Shown here: one piece after another, positions 1-7,819 of the stretch | How positions within the stretch are numbered: the first letter of the stretch is position 1 | Layout: every line of letters begins with the position of its first letter | DNA from: Candidatus Melainabacteria bacterium | GTDB lineage: Bacteria > Cyanobacteriota > Vampirovibrionia > Obscuribacterales > Obscuribacteraceae | DNA length: 64,000 bases | NCBI GenBank assembly: GCA_003963305.1 | Contig: RXJR01000009.1 | Coordinates: 124,001 to 188,000, forward strand | Direction: 5' to 3' | Translations under genes and position numbers: made by a program | The notes under the pieces: model-generated | What the model saw: the letters and a program-made list of their open reading frames with translations, nothing else | The model's database searches: none | Told to the model about the DNA's origin: nothing

Positions 1-163
1 CGATCCCTTTATCTATCTGTGGCATCTGTGTCTTATACGTTCAATTGGTTCTAAAATGTGCAGGCTACTGAGCGACATAACGGCTGGCGTTTAGCGTAGG
101 GAAAACCGTATGTTCATTCACTCCTTGTTATGGCAAACTTGATCTCAATGGAGTGCATTGCGC

Positions 164-460
164 ATGAAGAAACAATCTGCAGGTTACACAGCGGTTTCTG
201 CTGTGACGGCATTAGTAAGCGTTTTGCTGGGCGTCGCCTACGCCTACTGTTTGTCTACCAATTTCTGCTGGAAATGCCGGTCCGCTGATCGCGTGTACGT
301 TCAAGCTGTCGATTTTGACACAGTAGTAGTAACAAGATACAGATGCGAGAGCTGCGGAAAAGCTTGGGAGCCAGTCATAAAACCTCATTGGAAAGGTGGG
401 CGACTAGGTTGCCTCACTTGGATTATTCCGGGCCCTGGGCAAAAGCCGATACCTTTTTGA
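164..460 (+). CDS. small membrane-anchored zinc-ribbon-like protein
   Basis: Unrecognised 98-residue protein. Residues 11-29 form one hydrophobic segment, and two CxxC pairs follow (C35/C38 and C61/C64), a spacing typical of a small zinc ribbon. The rest is short and basic. The ATG at 164 is preferred over a TTG at 158 because a GGAG lies 10 nt before the ATG and only 4 nt before the TTG. No operon partner is visible; the next gene starts 121 nt downstream. It is probably a membrane-tethered metal-binding protein, but the function is unknown. Confidence 0.55.
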   Translation: MKKQSAGYTAVSAVTALVSVLLGVAYAYCLSTNFCWKCRSADRVYVQAVDFDTVVVTRYRCESCGKAWEPVIKPHWKGGRLGCLTWIIPGPGQKPIPF

Positions 461-581
461 TCACTTTTGTTCCTGAGTATGCGGCGCTATCATCACCCGT
501 GAGTTCAATTCACCATGGCTGTGCTTACCTCAACAGCACAACACTTCTCTATTTCATTTATTTGTGCGACGATGATTTCAT

Positions 582-1316
582 ATGACTATCATCGCGCTCT
601 TGCTAGCCTTGTCTCCGATTCTGACTACTTCCAGCGCCGGCCTCCCAATTTCAGCTGGGCAAACGGCAGAGTTGGCGGACCCGATCTTTCTTACCAGTCG
701 CAAATCCGATCAACCGAGCTCTATGGGAATTCCATTCTCGAATGCGCCGATCACTGGCTCGTATCCACGATACCCTGAGGTGCCCGCTTGGTCAGAAGGT
801 GTATCGAATCCAAACGCCTGGGAGATCGAGAAGTTGTGTGACTCTGTATCGCAAAACATGCATGACCGCCAATTCGATAAAGCCGAAAGCACACTCAACC
901 AGGCCATCAGTTTGAATGAACCATACTTCAATTCTGGGATATATTCATATTTGACTGACCAACTTTCGATCATTTACCAGCAACAGCACCGATTCTCTGA
1001 ACTAGAGAGTCTCTATCAAACCAAGTCAAAAAGGCTCAGTTTATGGGATTCTCAAGCCTTTCAAGATAGGGTCGCATCTTTATTTATTGAAGAAGAGCGA
1101 TTTGGCGAGGCGCGAGCTATCTTGAGGCAATACGTGCCTAAAATGAAGCCGCCACCTCCTGGAGGATTTTGTGGCAATCCATATCGCGATTACGCTGTCG
1201 CGCAAAATAGATATAAGTACTGCGTTAATAAAACTGCAAAAATGACCGATGAGCAACTCGATCGTATCTATCGTGAACTGGAAAAACAATTTACAGCCGA
1301 AACGATGAAACACTGA
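582..1316 (+). CDS. secreted hypothetical protein with TPR-like helices
   Basis: 244-residue protein with an N-terminal signal-like segment (residues 1-20). The central part (about 85-180) has the alternating small/aromatic pattern of TPR helices. The last 70 residues are proline- and tyrosine-rich and end in a charged helix. This tail, together with the 3' flank, is duplicated as a decayed copy at 2821-3053. No strong ribosome binding site is visible before the ATG. An intrinsic terminator follows at 1387-1422. The function is not recognised. Confidence 0.6.
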   Translation: MTIIALLLALSPILTTSSAGLPISAGQTAELADPIFLTSRKSDQPSSMGIPFSNAPITGSYPRYPEVPAWSEGVSNPNAWEIEKLCDSVSQNMHDRQFDKAESTLNQAISLNEPYFNSGIYSYLTDQLSIIYQQQHRFSELESLYQTKSKRLSLWDSQAFQDRVASLFIEEERFGEARAILRQYVPKMKPPPPGGFCGNPYRDYAVAQNRYKYCVNKTAKMTDEQLDRIYRELEKQFTAETMKH

Positions 1317-1386
1317 GTCTAAGCCACAAACTACATTGCGCCCGGCTGTGCCGTGGCTCCGTAACCTTTTGCTAGCTGACACGTAG

Positions 1387-1422
1387 GGAGGCAGCCGTTT
1401 GTAAATACGGCTGCCTCCTTTT
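1387..1422 (+). terminator. rho-independent terminator
   Basis: A perfect 12-bp GC-rich stem (1387-1398 with 1407-1418), an 8-nt loop and a TTTT tract. It lies 70 nt after the stop of the gene ending at 1316 and 30 nt before the next gene on the same strand. Confidence 0.85.
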
Positions 1423-1452
1423 AGAATAGGTCTGAATACCGGAGCAATCGTT

Positions 1453-1884
1453 ATGAAGAACAAGCGCACAATCGCAGCAATTTTCTCAATTATTCTCGTA
1501 TCCACCTGTCAACAATTGGATGCCAAAGCTCATAATAACGGCTCGTCAAAAGTTAGTGTAGTCGACCGTCATCCCGACAGCAGTTTTACTAAAGCAGTAA
1601 AAAAACACTGGCATTTAACACGAAGTGGCACTCCAATGAAGATTTCCGTCGACTTTCGACTCCATAACGGCATTTTCCAATGTATTTCCATGCAGGATTT
1701 AGCTCGTGAAAATCACGAGGTTGACGAATTGGTTGAACTATCAGTAGTCAAAGCCTTGGAAGCAGGGTGTCATGATTATTCAGCGCCCTCTACACAGAAC
1801 GCAGGAGAATATAATGCGCTGTTTGTTTTTGGCCCGAAGAGAAATTCTACGATAAAAATCGAATCGATCAAACGTGGCACCTAA
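1453..1884 (+). CDS. secreted TonB-C-terminal-like small protein
   Basis: 143 residues with a signal peptide (about 1-25, ending in DAKA). The body runs from a KHWH motif near residue 51 through alternating beta-strand-like segments to a final amphipathic strand. Length and order resemble the proteins at 4326 and 5715: a short N-terminal helix, a W/H-rich strand, then a long helix with an ALEAG or AIKLG core. All three look like isolated TonB C-terminal-fold domains without the proline-rich linker or membrane anchor needed for energy transduction. A GGAG lies 8 nt before the ATG. The role is unknown. Confidence 0.6.
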   Translation: MKNKRTIAAIFSIILVSTCQQLDAKAHNNGSSKVSVVDRHPDSSFTKAVKKHWHLTRSGTPMKISVDFRLHNGIFQCISMQDLARENHEVDELVELSVVKALEAGCHDYSAPSTQNAGEYNALFVFGPKRNSTIKIESIKRGT

Positions 1885-2125
1885 ACGTGCAAAGCAAATC
1901 GATTTTGTGTTTCAAAGATTGGACATTTTTGAACGTGAGTCAATTCGGTGAGCACCGTATGCAGTACCATAGGCGGCTTCGTTTTCGATTATTTGGTTAG
2001 AAAAACTTTCCTCCCATCGCGATTGCTACTCGCCATGCCTTAAGTTACGTTCGCTCTAACTTTTATCTTTTATCTTTTATCTTTTATTTGGTTATCTGGT
2101 TTTTCTACCACGAGGCTTAGTATCT
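1885..2125. other. intergenic region with 7-bp microsatellite
   Basis: About 240 nt with no supported gene. It holds four perfect tandem copies of CTTTTAT (2060-2087). The minus-strand open frame ending at 2126 borders it on the right. Nothing else is recognised. Confidence 0.5.
2060..2087. repeat. 4 x 7-bp tandem repeat (CTTTTAT)
   Basis: Four exact consecutive copies of CTTTTAT. A perfect short tandem array of this kind is prone to slippage. It lies outside any coding frame I can support. Confidence 0.9.
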
Positions 2126-2314
2126 CTATAGCAAATGCGCCAATACAGTTGAGCCATCAATAGCGAATGTCAGCTTATAGCCGTTCTCACCAACTAATTC
2201 TCCTGATGAAGGCACAGCCGGTTGAAGTTGACGAAGAAATACAATCAACTCACTAGCCGTTTGAAAAACACAATTCAGGCATTGGGGAACGAGCGAAATC
2301 AACAAATCGAATCT
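2126..2314 (-). pseudogene. 62-codon open frame continuing past the TGA of the upstream gene
   Basis: Directly after the TGA of the minus-strand gene at 2315-2743, the same reading frame stays open for 62 codons and ends at TAG (2126-2128). Its translation looks protein-like: a hydrophobic helix around SELIVFLRQL, then GENGYKLTFAIDG and a short leucine-rich end. No start codon with a ribosome binding site is visible inside it. It may be the severed C-terminal part of the 2315-2743 protein, separated by a nonsense mutation, or the remnant of a second cistron. Confidence 0.4.
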
Positions 2315-2743
2315 TCAATGCCCGGCGCCTTTGAGAAATTGCTGAATCAGTTCATCCTGATTGTCGCTTGTCATGGACGCTTCGTAGATAGCATCGGCGG
2401 CGGCATCGAACGAATCAGCTTTGGTTGCCTCGATGAGCGCGGAGATTGCTCTCGCTTTGTGAAATTCTACTTTGCCTGCATCTTCAGACGAGTCCGTTTC
2501 GCTGAGATTGAAATAGCATTCGTCGTAATACTCAAGCTTTTGTTGGAGTTCTTGCTTGCAAGTCAGCGACAGTGTCTTGCCTGCATTTAATTCGGCGAGT
2601 GCTTGTAAAACTACTTGATCATCAATTCCTGCCGTTTTGATTGCGTAACAGCAAGCGATCCTTTTCAAATAGGTTTGCTGCGCTGGAGACATGTGCTGCA
2701 ACTTATCGGCGAATTCTGCCGAAAGATTGAATAGCCTCTGCAT
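2315..2743 (-). CDS. hypothetical cytoplasmic helical protein
   Basis: 142 residues, mostly helical and acidic, without a signal peptide or membrane segment. An AAGGGAG sequence lies about 9 nt before the ATG, which supports this start. The family is not recognised. Small acidic helical proteins of this kind are often immunity or adaptor proteins, but nothing here proves that. The frame continues for 62 codons after the stop, so the gene may be a shortened version of a longer one of about 205 residues. Confidence 0.6.
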   Translation of the reverse strand: MQRLFNLSAEFADKLQHMSPAQQTYLKRIACCYAIKTAGIDDQVVLQALAELNAGKTLSLTCKQELQQKLEYYDECYFNLSETDSSEDAGKVEFHKARAISALIEATKADSFDAAADAIYEASMTSDNQDELIQQFLKGAGH

Positions 2744-2820
2744 GTCACTTCGCTCCCTTCAAAGGTGTGGATATATACATTAGTTTCCATGATTCTAGCA
2801 GCACAATCTTCACAGATGGG

Positions 2821-3053
2821 GCGCGAGCGATTTTGAGGCAATACGTGCCCAAAATGAAGCCACCAAAACCAGGCGGTCTTTGTGGCAATCCATATCACGA
2901 TTACGCTGTCGCGCAAAATAGATATAAGTACTGCGTTGACAAATGCAAAAATGACCGACGAGCAACTCGATCATATCTATCGTGAACTGGAAAAACGATT
3001 TACAGCTGAAACGATGAAACAGCAAGTCTAAGCCACAGACTACATTGCGCCCG
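2821..3053 (+). pseudogene. decayed duplicate of the 3' end of the 582-1316 gene
   Basis: 233 nt closely matching 1110-1344: the last 70 codons of the gene at 582-1316, its stop region and about 28 nt of 3' flank. A 2-nt deletion in the stretch after GCGTT shifts the frame, so the copy encodes only the first part of the tail and then leaves frame. There is no promoter or start of its own. It reflects an old partial duplication 1.7 kb from the source. Confidence 0.8.
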
Positions 3054-3056
3054 ACG

Positions 3057-3227
3057 GTGGAAGAAGCGAAGAAGCGCAGCGATAGCAACAAATACATCGC
3101 ATTTTACTACCAACAAATCGTTCTGATACTCGCAATCATGTTGGTTGTTGCCGTGGGGTATGCGCTGCGTCGAGCTTATCTAAATTTTCTTCCCAACGAA
3201 CATTCGAAGTGCCAGCCGGTTTACTAA
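3057..3227 (+). CDS. possible small membrane protein
   Basis: A short frame starting at a GTG right after the duplicated segment. It encodes 56 residues with one clear transmembrane stretch near residues 20-38, flanked by lysines and arginines. No good ribosome binding site is visible, and its 3' part overlaps the better-supported minus-strand gene at 3136-3453. It may be a remnant. Confidence 0.2.
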   Translation: MEEAKKRSDSNKYIAFYYQQIVLILAIMLVVAVGYALRRAYLNFLPNEHSKCQPVY

Positions 3228-3453
3228 ATCTAGCCGATAGCAAAGCGCCACCACATTTGAGGAGGACAAACGGCGCGCTAATTTCTCCGCCCACAGGTAA
3301 AGATGCTCGAGTTCGAAGCACTGTCGTTAATTTGTAAGCTGGAAAATATACCAGATAGCCATTAGGTGCGACTTCGATAACTCTGCAAATTGAGTAATGA
3401 CTTCGTTTGCTTCGGGCCGAATCTCCACCCTCATCTCCGGTTTTTTTCGGCAT
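3136..3453 (-). CDS. hypothetical small protein
   Basis: 105 residues. The ATG at 3453 has a perfect GGAGG 7 nt upstream, the best ribosome binding site in this part of the window. A basic N-terminus is followed by a strand-rich core (about 22-75: CRVIEVAPNGY, then GGEISAPFVLLK) suggesting a small beta-barrel, and a charged tail. No signal peptide, no family recognised. Flanked by debris on both sides. Confidence 0.55.
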   Translation of the reverse strand: MPKKTGDEGGDSARSKRSHYSICRVIEVAPNGYLVYFPAYKLTTVLRTRASLPVGGEISAPFVLLKCGGALLSARFSKPAGTSNVRWEENLDKLDAAHTPRQQPT

Positions 3454-3675
3454 CACAGTGCCTCCGAATTAGCAGTCATCAATCTCATGATGACACAAAA
3501 ACGGTAATCCTGATGTGGGAGTGTCATGCGAGAACAATCATGTTTCAATTTCAAAGCGTCGGAACAGGGCTTACACGCTGCTTGATCCAGATAAAGAGCG
3601 GTGTGATTACTAGCAACAGCCATCCAATCGAGCGCAACTTTACTCTATTAATTCAACTAGCCTTGGATTTGCAAC

Positions 3676-3990
3676 TTACTTCTGAGGAGTCTGCATAATC
3701 TGCCGGACAAACTCCGGCTGCCGATTATCCTTGAACGTAGTGAACAGTTCCACCCAGACACTTCCGCCAGCGAAAGGCTTTCCGCTGTTATTAGTTGGAT
3801 TCACTATCAAGGCTTCCTTTGCCTTGGGCAGTGAAAAAGTCACCATAAAGTTTGGCGGACCGCCACCCATTTGCTTGTGAACTTGAGCCGTCTCTTCACC
3901 CCAATCAATATTCTCAGGGTACCCCGTCGCAATCGCTTTTACTCTCACTTCTCCCTTATCATTTTTTCGCAGTTCTATTTTCTTCAATGC
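3676..3990 (-). pseudogene. truncated gene, 3' part only
   Basis: The frame from about 3990 to the stop at 3676 reads as a convincing protein end of about 105 residues: charged beta-strands, a GGGPPNFMVTF stretch, and GGSVWVELFTTF near the end. Upstream of about 3990 the composition changes and belongs to unrelated DNA in which another gene end runs on the plus strand. No start codon with a ribosome binding site is found near the junction. I read this as the 3' end of a gene cut by a rearrangement. Family not recognised. Confidence 0.45.
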
Positions 3991-4016
3991 TATGCAACAA
4001 AACCAATACACAAATT

Positions 4017-4253
4017 GCCGCACTGGCTCAGCCTGGCATCTTTGGTGGTGTTGGTAACGCCCGAGGGGCGGAGTTATACGCCCAGACATTTGCACAGCAG
4101 ACATATATAAAGAGTCTTTCTGGTCAAATTTCTGGATTCCCTCTTACCGAAGTCGCAAATGGTCTGTTCAAGAACGGATATTATGGTTGTATAGCAACTC
4201 TTATGCTAATGGAACTAACACTTCGCCACCACAGAGTGTATGCCACTAAGTAA
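4017..4253 (+). pseudogene. truncated gene end on the plus strand
   Basis: About 78 codons reading ALAQPGIFGG onwards, with protein-like composition (GAELYAQTFAQQ, then a hydrophobic stretch near the end). The frame upstream runs antisense into the minus-strand fragment at 3676-3990 and has no start of its own. A hairpin 20 nt after the stop (4273-4299) fits a genuine gene end. Probably the 3' remnant of a lost gene. Confidence 0.35.
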
Positions 4254-4272
4254 GTAGGACTTGGTTGTATTA

Positions 4273-4299
4273 TGGGAGGATGATGTTTACATCCTCCCA
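4273..4299 (+). terminator. hairpin, possible terminator
   Basis: A perfect 10-bp stem (4273-4282 with 4290-4299) with a 7-nt loop. The T-tract after it is weak. It sits between the gene fragment ending at 4253 and the gene starting at 4326. Confidence 0.55.
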
Positions 4300-4325
4300 T
4301 TCATATCTATGCGGGTGATTCAATC

Positions 4326-4847
4326 ATGTCAAGGCTATTCAAAATCTGCATTTTGATCTGTCTCATTACTATGACTTTTTGTCATATTTCTCCCGGTGAA
4401 ACTAAAAAAAAAAAGTGGCCTTATCCACTCACACTAACACCTGGTCCATGGCCAAATGCATACGGTGAAAGTACGAAGACCGTCTATAGCATTGCAACAC
4501 ATATCGCGAAAACACTTGGCGTGATTGAAAATGTCAAGGATTACGATTATCCTAAAACTGCCCCCGCTGTTGAGAAAGAGCTTCAGAAAATTTTTGGCAA
4601 CCAAACGGTCGATTGTCGAATATTGCTAACACCCGACGGCAAAATATCGGATCTGACTATCTGGAAAAGCACGGCTAGTCCAGATTTGGAAAAAAAAGCT
4701 TGTGATCTTATACGACAATCAAGTCCCTTTGATAAAAACAATTATCCATCGAATTTACGTTATGCCATCAGCTTTCCAAACGGTTCGAATAGCAAGCTTA
4801 TTTGGTGGAGTGAGCAAACCGATACCATGCCAAAAAGGGTAGATTAA
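4326..4847 (+). CDS. secreted TonB-C-terminal-like protein
   Basis: 173 residues: signal peptide (1-25), a short lysine patch, a W/P-rich linker, and residues 80-165 arranged like a TonB C-terminal domain (ELQKIFGN, then ILLTPDGKI, then LTIWKSTASPDLEKKACDLI, then a last strand). The order strand, DGKI turn, strand, helix is shared by TonB/TolA C-terminal folds. It is a paralogue-like relative of the genes at 1453 and 5715. The last codons overlap the end of an IS3 remnant, so the natural C-terminus may have been replaced by insertion-sequence DNA. Confidence 0.6.
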   Translation: MSRLFKICILICLITMTFCHISPGETKKKKWPYPLTLTPGPWPNAYGESTKTVYSIATHIAKTLGVIENVKDYDYPKTAPAVEKELQKIFGNQTVDCRILLTPDGKISDLTIWKSTASPDLEKKACDLIRQSSPFDKNNYPSNLRYAISFPNGSNSKLIWWSEQTDTMPKRVD

Positions 4848-5258
4848 GCATAAGTCAACATCTTAGAAGTACTATGCCACCATTTTTTACTTTTTCTCAA
4901 ATTGGTCCAGTGAACAATATTTGAGTGCTGTAATCGAATTCTATTGTAAAAGATTTCGATATATTCAAAGATGGCTATACGAGCAGCTTCCTTCGACTCG
5001 AACTTTTGTTGATAAATCAGTGCCTTTTTCAGAGAACTGAAAAAACTCTCCGCAACGGCATTGTCCCAGCAATTACCTCTGCGCTCATGCTTTGGCTGCA
5101 GTTCAGGTTCTTCAGTGTTTCGGTAAACAGATATTCTTTCTTCTGTGAAATCTGCTAAAAATATTTGTTTTAGGCTGACCTAGTTCGCCCTTTCATGGCC
5201 TTTTTTGGCTTTTCAGCTATCATCTTTTCTCCTACCCAATGATCATTTTCGGCGCACA
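4811..5258 (-). mobile_element. IS3-family insertion sequence remnant
   Basis: About 450 nt holding the end of an IS3-type transposase on the minus strand. Tentative imperfect terminal repeats are visible: near 4821 the plus strand reads CCGATACCATG and later GGGTAG; near 5250 the minus strand reads CCGAAAATG and later GGGTAG. A complete IS3 element is about 1.2-1.5 kb, so most of it is deleted. Near the right end a minus-strand ATG at 5223 with a good GGAG starts only 17 codons, which may be the vestige of orfA. Boundaries are estimates. Confidence 0.6.
4844..5155 (-). pseudogene. IS3-family transposase (OrfB, integrase core) fragment, frameshifted
   Basis: The minus strand reads KEYLFTETLKNLNCSQSMS in one frame and then, after the loss of one base near 5084, RRGNCWDNAVAESFF, SLKKALIYQQKF, ARIAIFEYIEIFYN in the next. 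The SMSRRGNCWDNAVAESFFS block is the IS3/IS150 OrfB signature around the catalytic glutamate of the DDE triad. The first part of OrfB is missing. The stop overlaps the stop of the plus-strand gene ending at 4847. Not functional. Confidence 0.85.
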
Positions 5259-5533
5259 TGCCTAAGGCAACCTCCAAAAAAAGTCAATCTGCCAAGAAAT
5301 CCGTATCGGTTTCCGGTTCGAAGCGGAACGCTCCAGCCAAGGATTCAGTAATTCTGAGACTCTCGCTTACCCTTGAAAAAGGTTTGTTTACCGTCTACGC
5401 AGAAAGCTATGCTCAGTTTTTTGCACTCGCAGTTGTTGGGCAACAGGGAGCTAGACCCATGATCGACGGCGTTGTGCAAAATGGCGGGGCGCTCAGTACC
5501 CTAGGAGTAGACTCAAAATATTTCGGGTGCTAA
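5258..5533 (+). CDS. doubtful small protein
   Basis: 91-codon frame starting at the edge of the insertion-sequence remnant. The first 27 residues are rich in lysine and serine; the rest is mildly hydrophobic. No ribosome binding site is visible before the ATG. It may be a gene fragment fused to insertion-sequence DNA or simply an open frame. Confidence 0.25.
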   Translation: MPKATSKKSQSAKKSVSVSGSKRNAPAKDSVILRLSLTLEKGLFTVYAESYAQFFALAVVGQQGARPMIDGVVQNGGALSTLGVDSKYFGC

Positions 5534-5714
5534 ATCGCCTTTGTTAAGCATCAGCTGGATTCCAGTTACGCGATTCCGGGCAACACCTCTCCAAGCGGGG
5601 CGTGTAACGTCGCACCCTGAGCGATAGCAACAGGCTGCGTTTGCTTAAGATTCTTTTTTCTCTAAGCGTCAGAGCAACCTCAGGCTAGAATAAAGACAAA
5701 GCACGGAAGCTTTT

Positions 5715-6140
5715 ATGAGAAACAAAGTGGAATTTATTACAGGTTTGCTGATGCTGAGCTTGATTGGAAAATCAGCAGATGCACATACTTCGAGTTCACA
5801 TGGAAAAGATCGGCTAGATCGTTCTTTTTCATCGATTGTTAAGAGTCATTGGAATGTATCTCATACGGGAACCTTGTATAAGATAAAAGCGAAATTTACC
5901 GTGGGTGATAAGGGCGTCGCAAAAATCGAATCCATGGAAAATGTGCTGGGTAATACAGTTATTACGACAGACAATCCTCAAGAGGTTGATCCAGCACTGG
6001 GCATTTCGATAGCCAAAGCGATTAAGCTCGGTAGTGAAGAATATGCAGCAAACGGTCATCCTAGAGGCGCAAATTACATCGGTTGGTTTATAACGGCTCC
6101 TCATGATACACATAAAGTACGAATTAGCTTGATCAATTAG
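5715..6140 (+). CDS. secreted TonB-C-terminal-like small protein
   Basis: 141 residues with a signal peptide (about 1-23, ending in SADA). The body resembles the protein at 1453 in length and order: SHWNVSHTGTLYKI here, KHWHLTRSGTPMKI there, followed by a helix with ISIAKAIKLG. GGAAG lies 5 nt before the ATG. The two proteins are clearly paralogues 4 kb apart, separated by mobile-element debris. Function unknown. Confidence 0.6.
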   Translation: MRNKVEFITGLLMLSLIGKSADAHTSSSHGKDRLDRSFSSIVKSHWNVSHTGTLYKIKAKFTVGDKGVAKIESMENVLGNTVITTDNPQEVDPALGISIAKAIKLGSEEYAANGHPRGANYIGWFITAPHDTHKVRISLIN

Positions 6141-6353
6141 TTAGATTCCAATAATTGCCTTTCGGCTGATGGAGAGAAGCTTGTTGCGATACGAAAGTCT
6201 GTCGTTGTGCACAAAAGCAACTTATATCCGACAAATTTGAATCCGACTCAGCTTGAACCGATTCGAATTCTGTATCCCCAAAATTGTTTCGCCCGTATAT
6301 CCACTATATGGTCGAGGTGGGACTTGACCCCCGGGGTTCACGGTACTGCGACA

Positions 6354-6380
6354 ATCAAAGCAACCGCCCGCTTGCTTGAT
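6354..6380 (-). terminator. weak hairpin at the end of the 6380-7597 gene
   Basis: A stem of about 9 bp with one bulge (6354-6363 with 6372-6380) abuts the stop codon of the minus-strand gene. There is no clear T-tract, so termination is uncertain. Confidence 0.35.
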
Positions 6381-7597
6381 CAGTTATGGTACAGCCTCGA
6401 TATTTCCCGCCTGGCCATCGCCAGAGAAACGGTCCACTCTGTATCCGGCTTCCCATCCACTAGCACACTAGTAATGTCCTTGTTCGAGTCCAAAATGACT
6501 CGTAACTTTCCGGCAGAAGTTTTGCAATCAAGCGCTACAGCTTTTCTTGTTTTCGGATTAGTTTCAATGACAAACTCACGCCAGCTTGAGGGCATCGCAA
6601 GCGGCGTCGAGCTATAAAGCACCGCCATACTCCGCTCCTTCTCCGTCCTGGGTGGACGGGCATGAGCTTTATGCGACTGCTCAAAACCAAGTTCAAGAGT
6701 GTCATAAATTCGCTTCTTCAGCACATCAGCATCGGTGAACGACGCCTTCAGATCGAAGTTCTCCGATTCAAGTTGCCACACATCAGACTTATACTTCGCA
6801 ACCAATCCATAGCTAATCGGAATCCCATTAACGGTATCTGCGCTCCAAAAGACCTGACCGACAGTGGGAGTTGAATAGAGAATTCCTTGATACCAGGAAC
6901 CGTTATCTCGAATGCCACTGGGATCGGGATGCGGAACGTATCGAATCAAACGATTCTCCTTGTGGCAAAATTCACGGATGCGACTTATCGTCCAGCGCGC
7001 TTTCAAGTATCGTTCAATAGGAAGATTCGCCTCAAGCGCGCTCGACGGTTTGCTAGTAAGAGCGGCAGTCAAATCTGCCAATTTTTTGGCGCTGAAACTA
7101 CGACCGTGGAAAGGTTCATATCGCTCATCAAAGTCAAAGTGCAGTCGCTTATCGTTATTGAATTTCGACCAGGTGGAAAAAGCCCACACTTGTGTCTTTC
7201 CTTGCAATGATTCGATATATCGCTTCAAATCCGTATTGGAGTGCTTCGACAAACAGAACGTGACTTCATCACCGTTACGAACAGCCGTTTCATACACGGC
7301 GCGTCCTTCTTTATACGACGCGGCTTCCGTGGTGTTTGTTGAGTCTCGAAGAACGTGTTCGACCTTGACTTTCACATCGAATTCAGCATTGTCGCCGTGA
7401 AAGTCATACGAAGTATGAGGACTGATACTCACAATTTTGAACGCTAGACACCAGTTGTATGGAAAGAACAGTTGCTCTTTACTCTGCTTTGCTTGCACTG
7501 ATGGCTTGATTTTGGCAGCATCAGCGTCCGTTCCCAATTGCAAACCTCCAAACAGAATGAGAAAGAAGCAAAAACACGAGATTCGATGTTCTAACAT
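6380..7597 (-). CDS. secreted hypothetical protein
   Basis: 405 residues with a signal peptide (1-27, ending in TDADA). The mature part is mixed alpha/beta with no membrane segment. A DFHGDNAEFDVKVKVEHVLRD stretch near 65-85 looks like a beta-sandwich strand pair, and two tryptophan-rich segments lie near 150 and 240. GAGGA just upstream supports the ATG at 7597. The next gene upstream, the nuclease, ends 220 nt away and runs the same way, with a repeat-rich spacer between. Family not recognised; an envelope or secreted role is inferred only from the signal peptide. Confidence 0.6.
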   Translation of the reverse strand: MLEHRISCFCFFLILFGGLQLGTDADAAKIKPSVQAKQSKEQLFFPYNWCLAFKIVSISPHTSYDFHGDNAEFDVKVKVEHVLRDSTNTTEAASYKEGRAVYETAVRNGDEVTFCLSKHSNTDLKRYIESLQGKTQVWAFSTWSKFNNDKRLHFDFDERYEPFHGRSFSAKKLADLTAALTSKPSSALEANLPIERYLKARWTISRIREFCHKENRLIRYVPHPDPSGIRDNGSWYQGILYSTPTVGQVFWSADTVNGIPISYGLVAKYKSDVWQLESENFDLKASFTDADVLKKRIYDTLELGFEQSHKAHARPPRTEKERSMAVLYSSTPLAMPSSWREFVIETNPKTRKAVALDCKTSAGKLRVILDSNKDITSVLVDGKPDTEWTVSLAMARREISRLYHN

Positions 7598-7659
7598 ACT
7601 TCCTCATTCCCATTCTTCAGCCCGAAGGCTTCACCGAACTCTCAGACCTCAATCAACCT

Positions 7660-7815
7660 CTTCAGTTCCACCACTTTCCTTAATCGCTCCACTTCTAAGC
7701 GCTTAACCTTAACTCAACTCAACTCAGCTCAACCCACTTCAGTTCCAGCACTTTTTTCAAGCGCTCTACTTCTACGCGCTTCATCTCAACCGACTTCGCT
7801 TCACTTCAAATCAAC
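7660..7815. repeat. imperfect direct repeats, pyrimidine-rich spacer
   Basis: A 45-bp unit at 7660-7704 recurs at 7737-7781 with about 80 percent identity. Around them are many short CTCAACT-type motifs (7710-7735, 7800-7835). The spacer separates two minus-strand genes and encodes nothing I can support. Confidence 0.75.
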
Positions 7816-7819
7816 TCAC

